A DNA stretch of 64,000 nt from JACDAN01 sp963802375. Lineage in GTDB: Bacteria > Actinomycetota > Thermoleophilia > Gaiellales > Gaiellaceae. The DNA lies in the NCBI GenBank assembly GCA_963802375.1, contig CAWDIJ010000005.1:62001-126000 (forward strand), read 5' to 3'. This document shows positions 7,375 to 15,465 of this stretch, piece after piece. Within the stretch, counting starts at the first letter, position 1. Each line of letters begins with the position of its first letter. Below the pieces are notes generated by a model. It did no database searches. It saw only the letters and a list, made by a program, of their open reading frames with translations, and was not told where the DNA came from. Position numbers and translations under genes: made by a program.

Positions 7375-8693
7375 CGCGACGCGAGGCCGGCGTCGTCCTC
7401 GGCGTCCTCGGGATCCTCGTCGCAATCACGGTGCCGGAGCTCGGGTCCGAGGCTTGGCCGTTCAGGGTCCCCTCGGGCGGCACCGAGCCCCGGGGGCCGT
7501 TCGGCTGGCTCGTCAAGGCGGCCGACCGCGACTTCGACATCGCGCTGATGCGGGCTGCCGCACTGGTCGCGGGCCTCGTGGTCGCCCTGGGCGCAGCGGT
7601 CGTCCTCGCCCGCCGCGCTGTCCCCAAGGCTCTCGTCGTCGCGATCTGCGCGGCCGTCGTAGGGCTCCTCATCCTCCCAGCGGCCTTCCTCCAGGTCGGC
7701 CTCCGCGACTCGTCGGAGCCCTGGTACCACGTCAACGACTCGACGTATCAGATCGAGATCGCCGGTGAGCTGATCCTGGACGGCGAGAACCCGTACGGGC
7801 ACGACTATCGCAACTCAGGGCTCGAGCGCTGGTACCCGGCTGCCCAGCCGGAGGCGCGCATCCCGCAGGTCGCGCTCGACCACTTCGCGTACTTCCCCGG
7901 CACCGCGCTGACGGCTGCGGCGTGGCGGCTGCTCCCCGGGCCGTTCGACGACTACCGGCTGCTCGTGCTGCTCTGCACGCTCGGCCTCTTCGGGGCCGCG
8001 TTGCTCTTCGATGCCCCGTTCCACTGGCGGCTCGCGGCCGGGGCCGCGCTCGCCGCCAACCCGCTGGCCGTCACGGCGGCGTGGTTCGGCACCGCCGACG
8101 CTCCCTCCCTGCTCCTGACCGTGCTGGCGTTCGTCTTCGTAGCGCGGACGCGCTACTTCGCCGCCGCGGCCTGCATCGCGGGCGCCGTCCTCCTGAAGCA
8201 GTTCGCGCTGATTGCGCTGCCGTTCCTTGCCGTGATGATGCTGACCCGCAACGTCGCCAGGCCGGTGCTCTGGCGGGCGGCCGCGCTCTTCGCCGGGATC
8301 GTCGCCGTCGGGATCCTGCCCTTCGCGATCTGGGATCTCGGCGCGCTCTGGGACGACACGATCGCGTACGGGGCGCAGACCTACCGGATTATCGGCTACG
8401 GGCTCGCCGGCGTCCTGCTCGAGCTCGGCGTGCTCGACGATCGGTTCGGGCCCTACCCGTTCCTCCCGCTCGCCTTGCTGCTCTGGCTACCGGTTACGGC
8501 GTGGCTGCTGTGGACGCAGTGGCGCTCTCGCCGGTTGTGGATCGGCGCGGCGGCCTTTTCGGCGTCGATCTTCGGGCTGCTCTACCTTGGCCGCGTCTTC
8601 CAGAACTCGTACTTGATCTGGCCTTTGACCGCTGTGCTCGTTGCGTTCTTGCTTGCTTGGCTCGAGCGAGACGACGCATCGGCGCAAAGCTGA
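7371..8693 (+). CDS. GT87/DUF2029-like integral membrane glycosyltransferase
   Basis: Integral membrane protein of 440 residues, with the start chosen at the GTG overlapping the previous stop. The periplasmic loop after the second helix has DSTYQIEIAGELILDGENPY and GHDYRNSGLERWYP, and later HFAYFPGTAL; this resembles the acidic first loop and PYxxFxYPP region of GT-C mannosyltransferases (GT87). It would use a polyprenyl-phosphate sugar. The last 200 bases are overlapped on the other strand by the tail of the PQQ-propeller gene. Confidence 0.75.
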   Translation: MTRREAGVVLGVLGILVAITVPELGSEAWPFRVPSGGTEPRGPFGWLVKAADRDFDIALMRAAALVAGLVVALGAAVVLARRAVPKALVVAICAAVVGLLILPAAFLQVGLRDSSEPWYHVNDSTYQIEIAGELILDGENPYGHDYRNSGLERWYPAAQPEARIPQVALDHFAYFPGTALTAAAWRLLPGPFDDYRLLVLLCTLGLFGAALLFDAPFHWRLAAGAALAANPLAVTAAWFGTADAPSLLLTVLAFVFVARTRYFAAAACIAGAVLLKQFALIALPFLAVMMLTRNVARPVLWRAAALFAGIVAVGILPFAIWDLGALWDDTIAYGAQTYRIIGYGLAGVLLELGVLDDRFGPYPFLPLALLLWLPVTAWLLWTQWRSRRLWIGAAAFSASIFGLLYLGRVFQNSYLIWPLTAVLVAFLLAWLERDDASAQS

Positions 8694-9981
8694 AGACGCG
8701 CGAGCGCCCGACGATGTAGAGGTGCTGGCTGTCGGCGATGGCCGGGCTGAACACGCCGTCGGGCCAGCGCCAGACGAGCCGTCCCGTCCTCGCGTTCAGC
8801 GCGTAGGTTCCGCGGTCGCCGCTCTTGGCAGAGCGCGAGGCGTTCCGGCCGCAGCGCGGGCAGGCGGCGAAGTAGACGAGGCCGTCGATGACGCTCGGCG
8901 CGCCGTGGATCGCCGACGACGCCTGGAAGCGCCAGATCCGGTCCCCGGTGCCCGCGTCGAACGCCATGAACGCGCCGTCGTAGGTGCCCACGTAGACGCG
9001 GCGCCGCCAGACCGCGGCCGCTGTGTAGATGTAGTTGCCCGCGCGCTGGGCCCACAGCAGCCGTCCGCTCGAGGCGCCGAAGGCGTAGAGCGTGCCGTCC
9101 GTGTTCCCGACGAAGACGCGGCCATACGCGATCGTGGGCGTCGCGTAGAAGAACTCGCGACGCCCGAAGCGCGCCAGCGCCTGAGAGCGCCAGCGGAGGC
9201 GGCCCGTGCGAGCGTCCAGCGCGTAGACGCTGCCGCCGTCGGTGCCGAAGTAGATCTTTCCGTTGGCGAACGCCGGCGAGCTGTTGATCTCATGGTCGGC
9301 GGTGAACATCCAGCGGGCCTTGCCCGTGTAGATGTTGATCGCGTGCAGCTTGTGATCCCACGAGCCGACGTAGAGGGTCTTGCCGACGACGAGCGGAGAG
9401 GACTCGAACACTCCGGCCCGGTAGCGCCAGACGATCTTCCCGGTCCGGGCCGCCATCGCGACGACCTGCCCGGGCTGGTTCCGCGGGTAGCGGTTGCAGG
9501 GCAGCGGCTGCATCCACGAGTGGTAGACGACGCGGTAGGCGACGGTCGGCGAGGCGGCCGAGCAGTGGTTGAACTTCCGCTGCCAGATCACCTTGCCCGT
9601 CCGGTGGTGGAACGCGAAGAACTTGCCGCGCTGCTGGGCAACGTACAGGCGGCCGTACGCGATCGAGGGCGGGAACTCGAGCACGTGGCCCGCCTTGAAC
9701 GTCCAGCGCAGCCGGAAGGGCGGCCTGAGCCTGAAGTCGGACGAGGTGTGCGTCCGCTGGACGCGGAGGCCGTACGTCGGCCAGGGGAGGCGGAGGACGA
9801 CGCGGCGCGGGCGCGGCGCCTCGGGAGCCTTCGCCTTCTGCGTCGTTACGAACTCCACCGTCGACGAGCCGCGCTTGTACTCGATCGTCGACTCCTCGTG
9901 GAGCCAGACGCCGGCCAGGAAGCCGGGCACGGCGGTTGCGAGCCCGATGCCGGCGATGGCGAAGATCCGGTTGCCGTTCAC
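8494..9981 (-). CDS. PQQ-type beta-propeller protein, membrane-anchored, with basic tail
   Basis: Predicted extracytoplasmic protein of 495 residues. An N-terminal membrane anchor (residues about 5-27, IFAIAGIGLATAVPGFLAGV) leads to a propeller built from PQQ-like repeats: AFHHRTGKVIWQRKF, AMAARTGKIVWRYRAG, AINIYTGKARW, ALDARTGRLRWRS, AFGASSGRLLWAQRAG, AFDAGTGDRIWRFQ and ALNARTGRLVWRWP. The propeller ends near residue 430. The remaining about 65 residues are Arg/Ser/Thr-rich and encoded antisense to the 3' end of the GT87-like gene. This tail may not be a real domain; a lost stop or an indel near 8690 is possible. Its start overlaps the FlgD-like gene upstream. Confidence 0.8.
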   Translation of the reverse strand: MNGNRIFAIAGIGLATAVPGFLAGVWLHEESTIEYKRGSSTVEFVTTQKAKAPEAPRPRRVVLRLPWPTYGLRVQRTHTSSDFRLRPPFRLRWTFKAGHVLEFPPSIAYGRLYVAQQRGKFFAFHHRTGKVIWQRKFNHCSAASPTVAYRVVYHSWMQPLPCNRYPRNQPGQVVAMAARTGKIVWRYRAGVFESSPLVVGKTLYVGSWDHKLHAINIYTGKARWMFTADHEINSSPAFANGKIYFGTDGGSVYALDARTGRLRWRSQALARFGRREFFYATPTIAYGRVFVGNTDGTLYAFGASSGRLLWAQRAGNYIYTAAAVWRRRVYVGTYDGAFMAFDAGTGDRIWRFQASSAIHGAPSVIDGLVYFAACPRCGRNASRSAKSGDRGTYALNARTGRLVWRWPDGVFSPAIADSQHLYIVGRSRVFSFAPMRRLARAKQARTQRAQRSKARSSTSSGRRGQGRAARRSTPKRPPRRSTTGESATASTAATP

Positions 9982-10892
9982 GGCCTGCGCACCACCACGA
10001 GCGCGGCGTCACGGCGGCCCGAAACCTCGACCTCGAGCACGTAGCGGCCTGGAGTCGCGGGTGCCCGAAGGCGGAGGATCCGGACTCGAGCCGACCCGAC
10101 GCGGCGGCCAAGCCGCCAGGAGTAACGCCGGGCGTCGGTCGAGACCCGGACCGAGAAGCCGGCGCGCGGCCGGGCGCGGATCACTTCAGCCGCGATGTCG
10201 ACGTAGCGGATCCGGACTGGGAACGGCCCCGTAGCCTGACTGCGGTTCCCGGCCTGGTCGAGCGCCGCAACCGAGAGCTGGTATTGGCCGCGACGCCGGC
10301 CCTTCGGCGACCAGACGATCGCGCCGCTCCGGCGCAGGGCTGTCTTGATCTCCTGGCGCCTGCCGACCAGCAGCAGCGCGTTCACCGGCTCGGAGGCCCG
10401 GTAACGGAGCGTGAGCTCGTCTGCCCTGGCGTCACCATCCGGCGAAATGACGCGCGGCCTGAGGCGGGTGATCTCGAGCTCGGCGGGCGTGGTGTCGACA
10501 CGCATCCGCCGTGGAAACTCGATCGCGCGATCGAGCTTGTCGAGCTCGACCCGGGGCCGGTAGGTCCCCTCGGGCACCACGTCGCCCGCCTGGTCCCGTC
10601 CGTCCCAGCCGAACGTGTGGTTCCCGCGGCCGAAGCTTGCGTCCCGGAGCAGCGTACGGACGACCTCGCCCCCGTCATCCAGGACGGTGAGTGTGAGCCG
10701 GTCCGGCTGGCCGAGCCGGAACGCGATCTGCGCCGTCTGCGTCTCGCACCGGCAGGTCGGCGAGAACGTCGGCGTGATCCGCGGACGCGCGATCGGGTCG
10801 GGCTCGAGTTTCAGCTCTTCCGTGACGACGAACGCAGCCGCCGTTCCGGCAAGGAGGAGCAGAACGAGGATCGTTCGGAGGTGCCGGGCCAC
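9978..10892 (-). CDS. Secreted or membrane-anchored FlgD-like Ig-domain protein
   Basis: Predicted extracytoplasmic protein of 304 residues starting at GTG 10892 (VARHLRTILVLLLLAGTAAA is a clear membrane/signal segment). It contains a FlgD-like repeat: LTVLDDGGEVVRTLL followed by HTFGWDGRDQAGDVVPEGTY. Two further Ig-like segments follow, with SPDGDARADELTL and AALDQAGNRS. The module is common in secreted actinobacterial proteins and has no fixed catalytic role. It overlaps the PQQ-propeller gene by 4 bases (ATGA), so the two probably form an operon. Confidence 0.75.
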   Translation of the reverse strand: MARHLRTILVLLLLAGTAAAFVVTEELKLEPDPIARPRITPTFSPTCRCETQTAQIAFRLGQPDRLTLTVLDDGGEVVRTLLRDASFGRGNHTFGWDGRDQAGDVVPEGTYRPRVELDKLDRAIEFPRRMRVDTTPAELEITRLRPRVISPDGDARADELTLRYRASEPVNALLLVGRRQEIKTALRRSGAIVWSPKGRRRGQYQLSVAALDQAGNRSQATGPFPVRIRYVDIAAEVIRARPRAGFSVRVSTDARRYSWRLGRRVGSARVRILRLRAPATPGRYVLEVEVSGRRDAALVVVRRP

Positions 10893-10953
10893 GCTCGCCG
10901 AGTGTAGAGACGGGGTGTTCGGGCCTCGTGAAGGACCGGAGTGCCCGGCTACC

Positions 10954-12690
10954 ATGGCCGCCGTGGGAAGGCTGTTCCTCGCCGGGGTCGTGGCGCTCGC
11001 GCTCTTTGCCGGGACCGCGCAGGACGCGCGAGCCGCCGACCCGTGCGGCCTGCCAGAGCGTGGACAGGGGATGGCCTGGGTCGATTTCGCCGACGGCTCC
11101 GTGCCCTTCTGGTACCGGTTCGCGCGGCCCGGGATCATCGCAGCCGCCTCGAACTTCATCTTCCCGCCGAAGCTCCGGTCGGCCGGCGCGAAGACCGTCT
11201 ACTTCGACCTTTACATGAACAGCCGGGTCGGGACGCCGGCGAAGCCGACGACCGAGAGGGAGACGGTCGACTGGGCGCACCGGATCTTCTACCGAGCCGT
11301 AGCGTCCGCCGACTGCACTCGTCCGTGGATGGCGCTCAACGAGCTTTTCGGCGCGGGCACGACGACCCCTTGGACGGCGAACAACGCGCAGTACCGGCAC
11401 AACGTCATCGTGTTCGCGAAGACGCTCCGCGAGCTCGGCGCTAGGCCGTTCATCCTGATCTCCAGCCAGCCGTATACCCAGGGAGACGCCGGGAACTGGT
11501 GGCGCGAGGCCTCCCACTACGCGGACCTCGTCCAAGAGGTCTACTTCAGCGGCCGCACGATCCACCGCCAGGGGACCGTCGCCGGGAGCCGGACCCTGCG
11601 GAACCGGTTCCGCGAAGCGGTCAAGACCTTCACGGACATCGGGATCCCGTCACGGCGGGTCGGGCTCATGCTGGGCTTCCAGGCATCGAACCGCGGGACG
11701 CTGCCCCCGATCGCCTGGTTCCAGCACGTCAAGCTCCAGGCGCTGGCGGCGAAGCAGGTCGCACAGGAGACGCGGATCGGGAGCGTCTGGTCGTGGGGCT
11801 GGCAGGCGCGGAACACCGCGCAGGCCGACCCGGACAAAGAGGTCGGCGCCTGCATCTGGCTCTGGACGCGGGATCCGCGGCTGTGCGCCGGGCCGGAGGC
11901 AGCGGGGCCTGACTTCGACAGGACGCTCACCCAGGGACAGATCACGCTGCCGCGCGGCGTGCGCTGCGAGGTGGCCGGGAACCCGATCACCTACGGCAGC
12001 GTCCGCCGGCTCTCGCGGGTGATCCGCGACGGCGGCGTGGCGTTCTCCGCCGCCTACTCGCAGGCGGTCCTCGCCGGCCTCGTCCAAGTCCCGCGCCAGG
12101 ACGTCCTGGCCGCCGTCCGCGCGATCGTTCGGTCGCGATTCGGAGGTAGCCGAGCGGCCTACCGCAGAGCGCTGGCCCGCATGGGCGCCACCGAGGGCCT
12201 CGCGCGGGGCATCGTCGCCGACGAGCTCCGGCAGCAGCGGATGGGCCGGCGCTTCCGGGCACCGAACCCGACCGGCCAACAGATCACCGAGTACCACGAG
12301 AACTTCTCGCAGCAGCCGGCCCGGATGGTCGAGGTGAAGCCGCGCGCCTGGTGGCTGGGCGAGCGCCGCACGGGTCTCGCGATCGGGTCGATCGCGCCGC
12401 CGCAGGTCTTCAGCCTGCCCGCCGGCAAGAAGGTGAAGATCCGCACCGCGGACGGCGTCTACGAGATGAGGGCTGTGGACGACACGATGCCGCTCGGCGC
12501 CTTCCCCGTCGGCGTCGCACGGAACTCCGTGGTCGCCGCCCTGCGGGAGACCTCCCGCCGCCAGCTCTTCGAGCGCTGGTTCAGCCGGCCGCTGAACGAC
12601 CAGCTGAAGAATCTCCGCTGCGCCGACGACCAGCTGCCGGCGATCGCGGTCGTCGACATGACCACGTTCTTGCCGTTCCTGACGCTTTAG
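10954..12690 (+). CDS. Secreted protein of unknown function (578 aa)
   Basis: A signal peptide is clear: MAAVGRLFLAGVVALALFAG with likely cleavage after ARA near residue 27. The N-terminal half (about 35-300) alternates strands and helices in a way that suggests a TIM-barrel hydrolase-like fold, with RPWMALNELFG, RPFILISSQPYTQGDAGNW and GSVWSWGWQAR. Glu in NELFG and acidic residues later could be catalytic, but I cannot name a family. The C-terminal part (about 350-578) is helical and basic. It is divergent from the FlgD-like gene with 61 bases between. Function is unassigned. Confidence 0.65.
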   Translation: MAAVGRLFLAGVVALALFAGTAQDARAADPCGLPERGQGMAWVDFADGSVPFWYRFARPGIIAAASNFIFPPKLRSAGAKTVYFDLYMNSRVGTPAKPTTERETVDWAHRIFYRAVASADCTRPWMALNELFGAGTTTPWTANNAQYRHNVIVFAKTLRELGARPFILISSQPYTQGDAGNWWREASHYADLVQEVYFSGRTIHRQGTVAGSRTLRNRFREAVKTFTDIGIPSRRVGLMLGFQASNRGTLPPIAWFQHVKLQALAAKQVAQETRIGSVWSWGWQARNTAQADPDKEVGACIWLWTRDPRLCAGPEAAGPDFDRTLTQGQITLPRGVRCEVAGNPITYGSVRRLSRVIRDGGVAFSAAYSQAVLAGLVQVPRQDVLAAVRAIVRSRFGGSRAAYRRALARMGATEGLARGIVADELRQQRMGRRFRAPNPTGQQITEYHENFSQQPARMVEVKPRAWWLGERRTGLAIGSIAPPQVFSLPAGKKVKIRTADGVYEMRAVDDTMPLGAFPVGVARNSVVAALRETSRRQLFERWFSRPLNDQLKNLRCADDQLPAIAVVDMTTFLPFLTL

Positions 12691-12694
12691 CCAA

Positions 12695-12709
12695 GTAACA
12701 CTGTGTTAC
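12695..12709. repeat. Perfect dyad GTAACAC-T-GTGTTAC
   Basis: A 7-bp inverted repeat around a single T in the tail-to-tail gap between the secreted-protein gene and cysA. Its GTAACA/TGTTAC half-sites recur in the stronger palindrome 37 bases downstream. It has no T-tract, so it is not a classical terminator. It may be a protein-binding site or part of a bidirectional terminator pair. Confidence 0.6.
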
Positions 12710-12745
12710 AAGCGCGCCGAGGCCGCATGGTTGCGGGCGTTCGGG

Positions 12746-12768
12746 CCTAGTAACACTCTGTTACTAGG
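12746..12768. terminator. 23-bp hairpin overlapping the cysA stop
   Basis: CCTAGTAACA and TGTTACTAGG form a perfect 10-bp stem around CTC. The cysA stop codon (12764-12766) lies in the stem. The convergent position between two genes suggests a bidirectional terminator, although no U-tract follows. The inner GTAACA/TGTTAC matches the dyad at 12695-12709, so an operator role is an alternative. Confidence 0.55.
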
Positions 12769-13705
12769 AGCTTCTCGTCGCGACGAAGACCTGCGAGCCC
12801 TGCTGGAGGTCGAGCTGCTCGGCCTCCGACTTCGTCATCTGCACCCAGACCTCCCGGCCGTCCTCGAGCGCCAGGTCAGCGCGCACCTCGAAGCCGAGGT
12901 GGACGATGCGCTCCACGGTCGCGCGTTCTGCCGAGCCGTTCGGCTCGCGCCGGACCTCGATGTCGTGCGGGCGGACGAGCTCCTCGCCGAAGCTCGAGAC
13001 CGGCCCGATGAACGTCATCACGAACTCGTTCGCAGGTCGCTCGTAGAGGTCGCGCGCGCCGCCGATCTGCTCGACCCGTCCCTCGTTCATCAGCACGATC
13101 TGATCGGCGATCTCCATCGCTTCCTCCTGATCGTGCGTGACGAAGATCGTCGTCACATGGACCTCGTGGTGGAGGCGGCGGAGCCAGGCGCGGAGCTCCT
13201 TGCGGACCCGGGCGTCGAGGGCGCCGAACGGCTCGTCCAGAAGCAAGACCTTCGGCTCGACCGCCAGGGCCCGGGCTAGAGCCATGCGCTGGCGTTGGCC
13301 GCCCGAGAGCTGCGCCGGGTAACGCTTCGCGAGCCCGCCGAGCTGGACGAGGTCGAGGAGCTCCGACACGCGCGCGTCGATCTCCGCCTTCGGTCGCTTC
13401 CGGATCTTCAGCCCGAATGCGACGTTGTTCCAGACCGTCATGTGCTTGAACGCCGCGTAGTGCTGGAAGACGAAGCCGACGCCGCGCTTCTGCGGCGAGA
13501 CGCCTGTCGCTTCCTCGCCGGAGATGTAGACCTCGCCGGCGTCGGGGTCCTCCAGGCCGGCGATTACTCGGAGAAGCGTCGACTTCCCGCTGCCGCTCGG
13601 GCCGAGGAGCGCGGTCAGCGAGCCGCTCTCGACGTTGACGGAGACGTCGTCGAGCGCCTGGAAGTCGCCGAAGTGCTTCGTGATGTTGCGGGCCTCGATG
13701 GCCAT
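12764..13705 (-). CDS. cysA: Sulfate/thiosulfate ABC importer ATPase CysA
   Basis: Cytoplasmic ATPase of 313 residues powering sulfate uptake with CysT, CysW and CysP. Walker A is GPSGSGKSTL, the signature LSGGQRQRMALARAL, Walker B VLLLDEPFGALD, and the switch histidine lies in VTHDQEEAME. The C-terminal 80 residues form the short regulatory domain seen in CysA. The ATG at 13705 is preceded by an SD-like GGAAGGGG that lies in the base stem of hairpin element A. It is the last gene of the cysP-T-W-A unit, separated from cysW only by that element. Confidence 0.92.
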   Translation of the reverse strand: MAIEARNITKHFGDFQALDDVSVNVESGSLTALLGPSGSGKSTLLRVIAGLEDPDAGEVYISGEEATGVSPQKRGVGFVFQHYAAFKHMTVWNNVAFGLKIRKRPKAEIDARVSELLDLVQLGGLAKRYPAQLSGGQRQRMALARALAVEPKVLLLDEPFGALDARVRKELRAWLRRLHHEVHVTTIFVTHDQEEAMEIADQIVLMNEGRVEQIGGARDLYERPANEFVMTFIGPVSSFGEELVRPHDIEVRREPNGSAERATVERIVHLGFEVRADLALEDGREVWVQMTKSEAEQLDLQQGSQVFVATRSS

Positions 13706-13874
13706 CAGTGCCCCTTCCAGTAATGCCGCCGGATTTCTGGGTCGCGAGCACCAAGCCAGAGTGCGCACGCCGACGAGCCAAGGCTGGACAGCCTTGGTGA
13801 GGAGGCGGGTGTGCTCTGGCGCCGCGTGATCGCGAGCCAGAAGCCGGCATGTATTGCTGGGAGGGGCACTAATG
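13703..13874 (+). repeat. Long hairpin element A (172 bp) between cysW and cysA
   Basis: One imperfect inverted repeat fills the whole gap. Outer arms CATCAGTGCCCC and GGGGCACTAATG include the cysA start (13703-13705) and the cysW stop (13869-13871). A middle stem pairs GCCAGAGTGCGCACGCC with GGCGGGTGTGCTCTGGC. A short internal loop has GACGAG on one side and TGAGGA (13798-13803) on the other. The apical stem is CCAAGGCTG-GA-CAGCCTTGG (13778-13797). Six of seven transition differences between the arms would be G-U pairs in plus-strand RNA. It is the most divergent of five related elements and is antisense to the cys operon. Confidence 0.8.
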
Positions 13875-14654
13875 CTCTTCCCTTCGGAGAAGCGTCATCG
13901 CAAGCAAAGTCACGACGGCCAGGACCGCCAGCACGACCGACGCCGCGTAGGCGTCCTGAACCTCGAAGGCCTGGAAGCGCTCCTCGACGTGGAGCGTCAT
14001 CGTCTCCGTCCGGCCGGCGATCCGCCCGGACACGACGCTGACTGCGCCGAACTCGCCGAGCGCACGGGCCGTCGTCAGCACGACGCCGTAGGCCACGCCC
14101 CAGCGGATGGCCGGCAGCGTGATCTTCCAGAAGGTCTGCCACGGGGAGGCGCCGAGGGTGGAGGCGGCCTGCTCCTGCTCGTCACCGATCTCGCGCAGCA
14201 CTGGCACCACTTCCCGAACGACGAACGGCAGCGAGACGAAGACGGTCGCGAGCACCATCCCGGGCAGCGCGAAGATCACCTGGAAGCCGTTGTCGATCAG
14301 CCACCCGCCCCACCAGCCCTGGCGGCCGTAGACGAGGATCAGCGCGAGCCCGACCACGACCGGCGAGAGCGCCAGCGGCAGGTCGACCACCGAGTTCACG
14401 AGCCCGTGACCCCGGAACCGCCGCCGCACAATCGCGAGAGCGCACATGACACCGAAGACCGTGTTCAGCGGAACGGCTATCAACGCGATGATGATCGTGA
14501 GCCACAGCGCATGGAGCGCCTCCGGCGTCGTGATCGCGGCGATGAAGTCGGCAAGGCCGTCCTCGAACGCCCGGAAGACGACGAGCCCGACCGGAACGGC
14601 GAGGAGCGCGGCCAGATAGCCGAGCGCCGCGAACCGGAGCGCGTACCTAGCCAT
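13869..14654 (-). CDS. cysW: Sulfate ABC importer permease CysW
   Basis: Inner-membrane permease of 261 residues with about six helices. The family signature is PLALSPVVVGLALILVYG, and the EAA loop is QAASTLGASPWQTFWKITLP, which docks on CysA. ARALGEFGAVSVVSG is typical of CysT/CysW. It overlaps cysT by 8 bases, so they are co-translated. Its stop codon lies at the right end of hairpin element A. Confidence 0.92.
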   Translation of the reverse strand: MARYALRFAALGYLAALLAVPVGLVVFRAFEDGLADFIAAITTPEALHALWLTIIIALIAVPLNTVFGVMCALAIVRRRFRGHGLVNSVVDLPLALSPVVVGLALILVYGRQGWWGGWLIDNGFQVIFALPGMVLATVFVSLPFVVREVVPVLREIGDEQEQAASTLGASPWQTFWKITLPAIRWGVAYGVVLTTARALGEFGAVSVVSGRIAGRTETMTLHVEERFQAFEVQDAYAASVVLAVLAVVTLLAMTLLRREEH

Positions 14655-15465
14655 CGTGCCTCGTAGCCCAGCGGCGAACCCCGCCGATCGCGAGCAGGAC
14701 GCCGAGCGAGGCGACCAGGAGCACGACCGACACGGCGGCCGCGCCGGTCACGTTGTCGCTCTCGATCTGGCCGAAGATGTAGACGGACGCGACCTCGGTC
14801 TTGAACGGCTGGTTGCCGGAGATGAGCACGACGGCGCCGAACTCGCCGAGTGCCCGCGCGAAGCCCAGGGCCGTCCCCGACAGGATGGCCGGGAAGAGGT
14901 TCGGGAAGATCACCCGCCTGAACGTCTGGAGCGACGTGGCTCCCAGGGACTGCGCCGCCTCCTCCATGTCCCGATCGAGCTCGAGCAGCACCGGCTGCAC
15001 GGTCCGAACGACGAACGGCAGGGTCACGAACAGCAGCGCAAGCACGAGCGCGGCTGTCGTATAGGCGACGTTGACGCCGATCGGGCTCCTCGGGCCATAG
15101 AGCGACAGGAGCGTGAGACCGGCGACGATCGTCGGGAGCGCGAAGGGCAGGTCGATCAGCGCGTTGACGATGGTCTTGCCGCGGAACGAGTCCCGCACGA
15201 GCACCCAGGCGATCACCGTCCCGGCGACCGCGTTGATCAGCACGACGACGAGCGAGACCGCGAAGGTCAGCTTCAGCGCGGCGACCGCCTGCGGCTCGGT
15301 GACCGCCTCCCAGAAGGCGCCCAGCCCGCCCTCGAGCGAGCGGAGCGTGAGCGCTGCGAGCGGGATCAGGACGACGATGCTGAGGTATCCGGTCGAGATC
15401 CCGAGGGCGAGTGGAGCGGCGCGGCGCCGCCTCGGTGCGGCTACGGGCTGTGCGAGGCTACTCAA
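14647..15465 (-). CDS. cysT: Sulfate ABC importer permease CysT
   Basis: Inner-membrane permease of 272 residues. It shows LIDLPFALPTIVAGLTLLSL, the EAA loop EEAAQSLGATSLQTFRRVIF and ARALGEFGAVVLISGN, all characteristic of CysT (also called CysU). It pairs with CysW as a heterodimeric channel. It overlaps cysP upstream and cysW downstream by 8 bases each, consistent with one polycistronic unit driven from the promoter before cysP. Confidence 0.92.
   Translation of the reverse strand: MSSLAQPVAAPRRRRAAPLALGISTGYLSIVVLIPLAALTLRSLEGGLGAFWEAVTEPQAVAALKLTFAVSLVVVLINAVAGTVIAWVLVRDSFRGKTIVNALIDLPFALPTIVAGLTLLSLYGPRSPIGVNVAYTTAALVLALLFVTLPFVVRTVQPVLLELDRDMEEAAQSLGATSLQTFRRVIFPNLFPAILSGTALGFARALGEFGAVVLISGNQPFKTEVASVYIFGQIESDNVTGAAAVSVVLLVASLGVLLAIGGVRRWATRHDG

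Noticed and set aside
13703..13874. Element A as a simple terminator between cysW and cysA
   Set aside because: The arms are far longer than a terminator, there is no U-tract, cysA is needed downstream in the same operon, and related copies occur at four other junctions.
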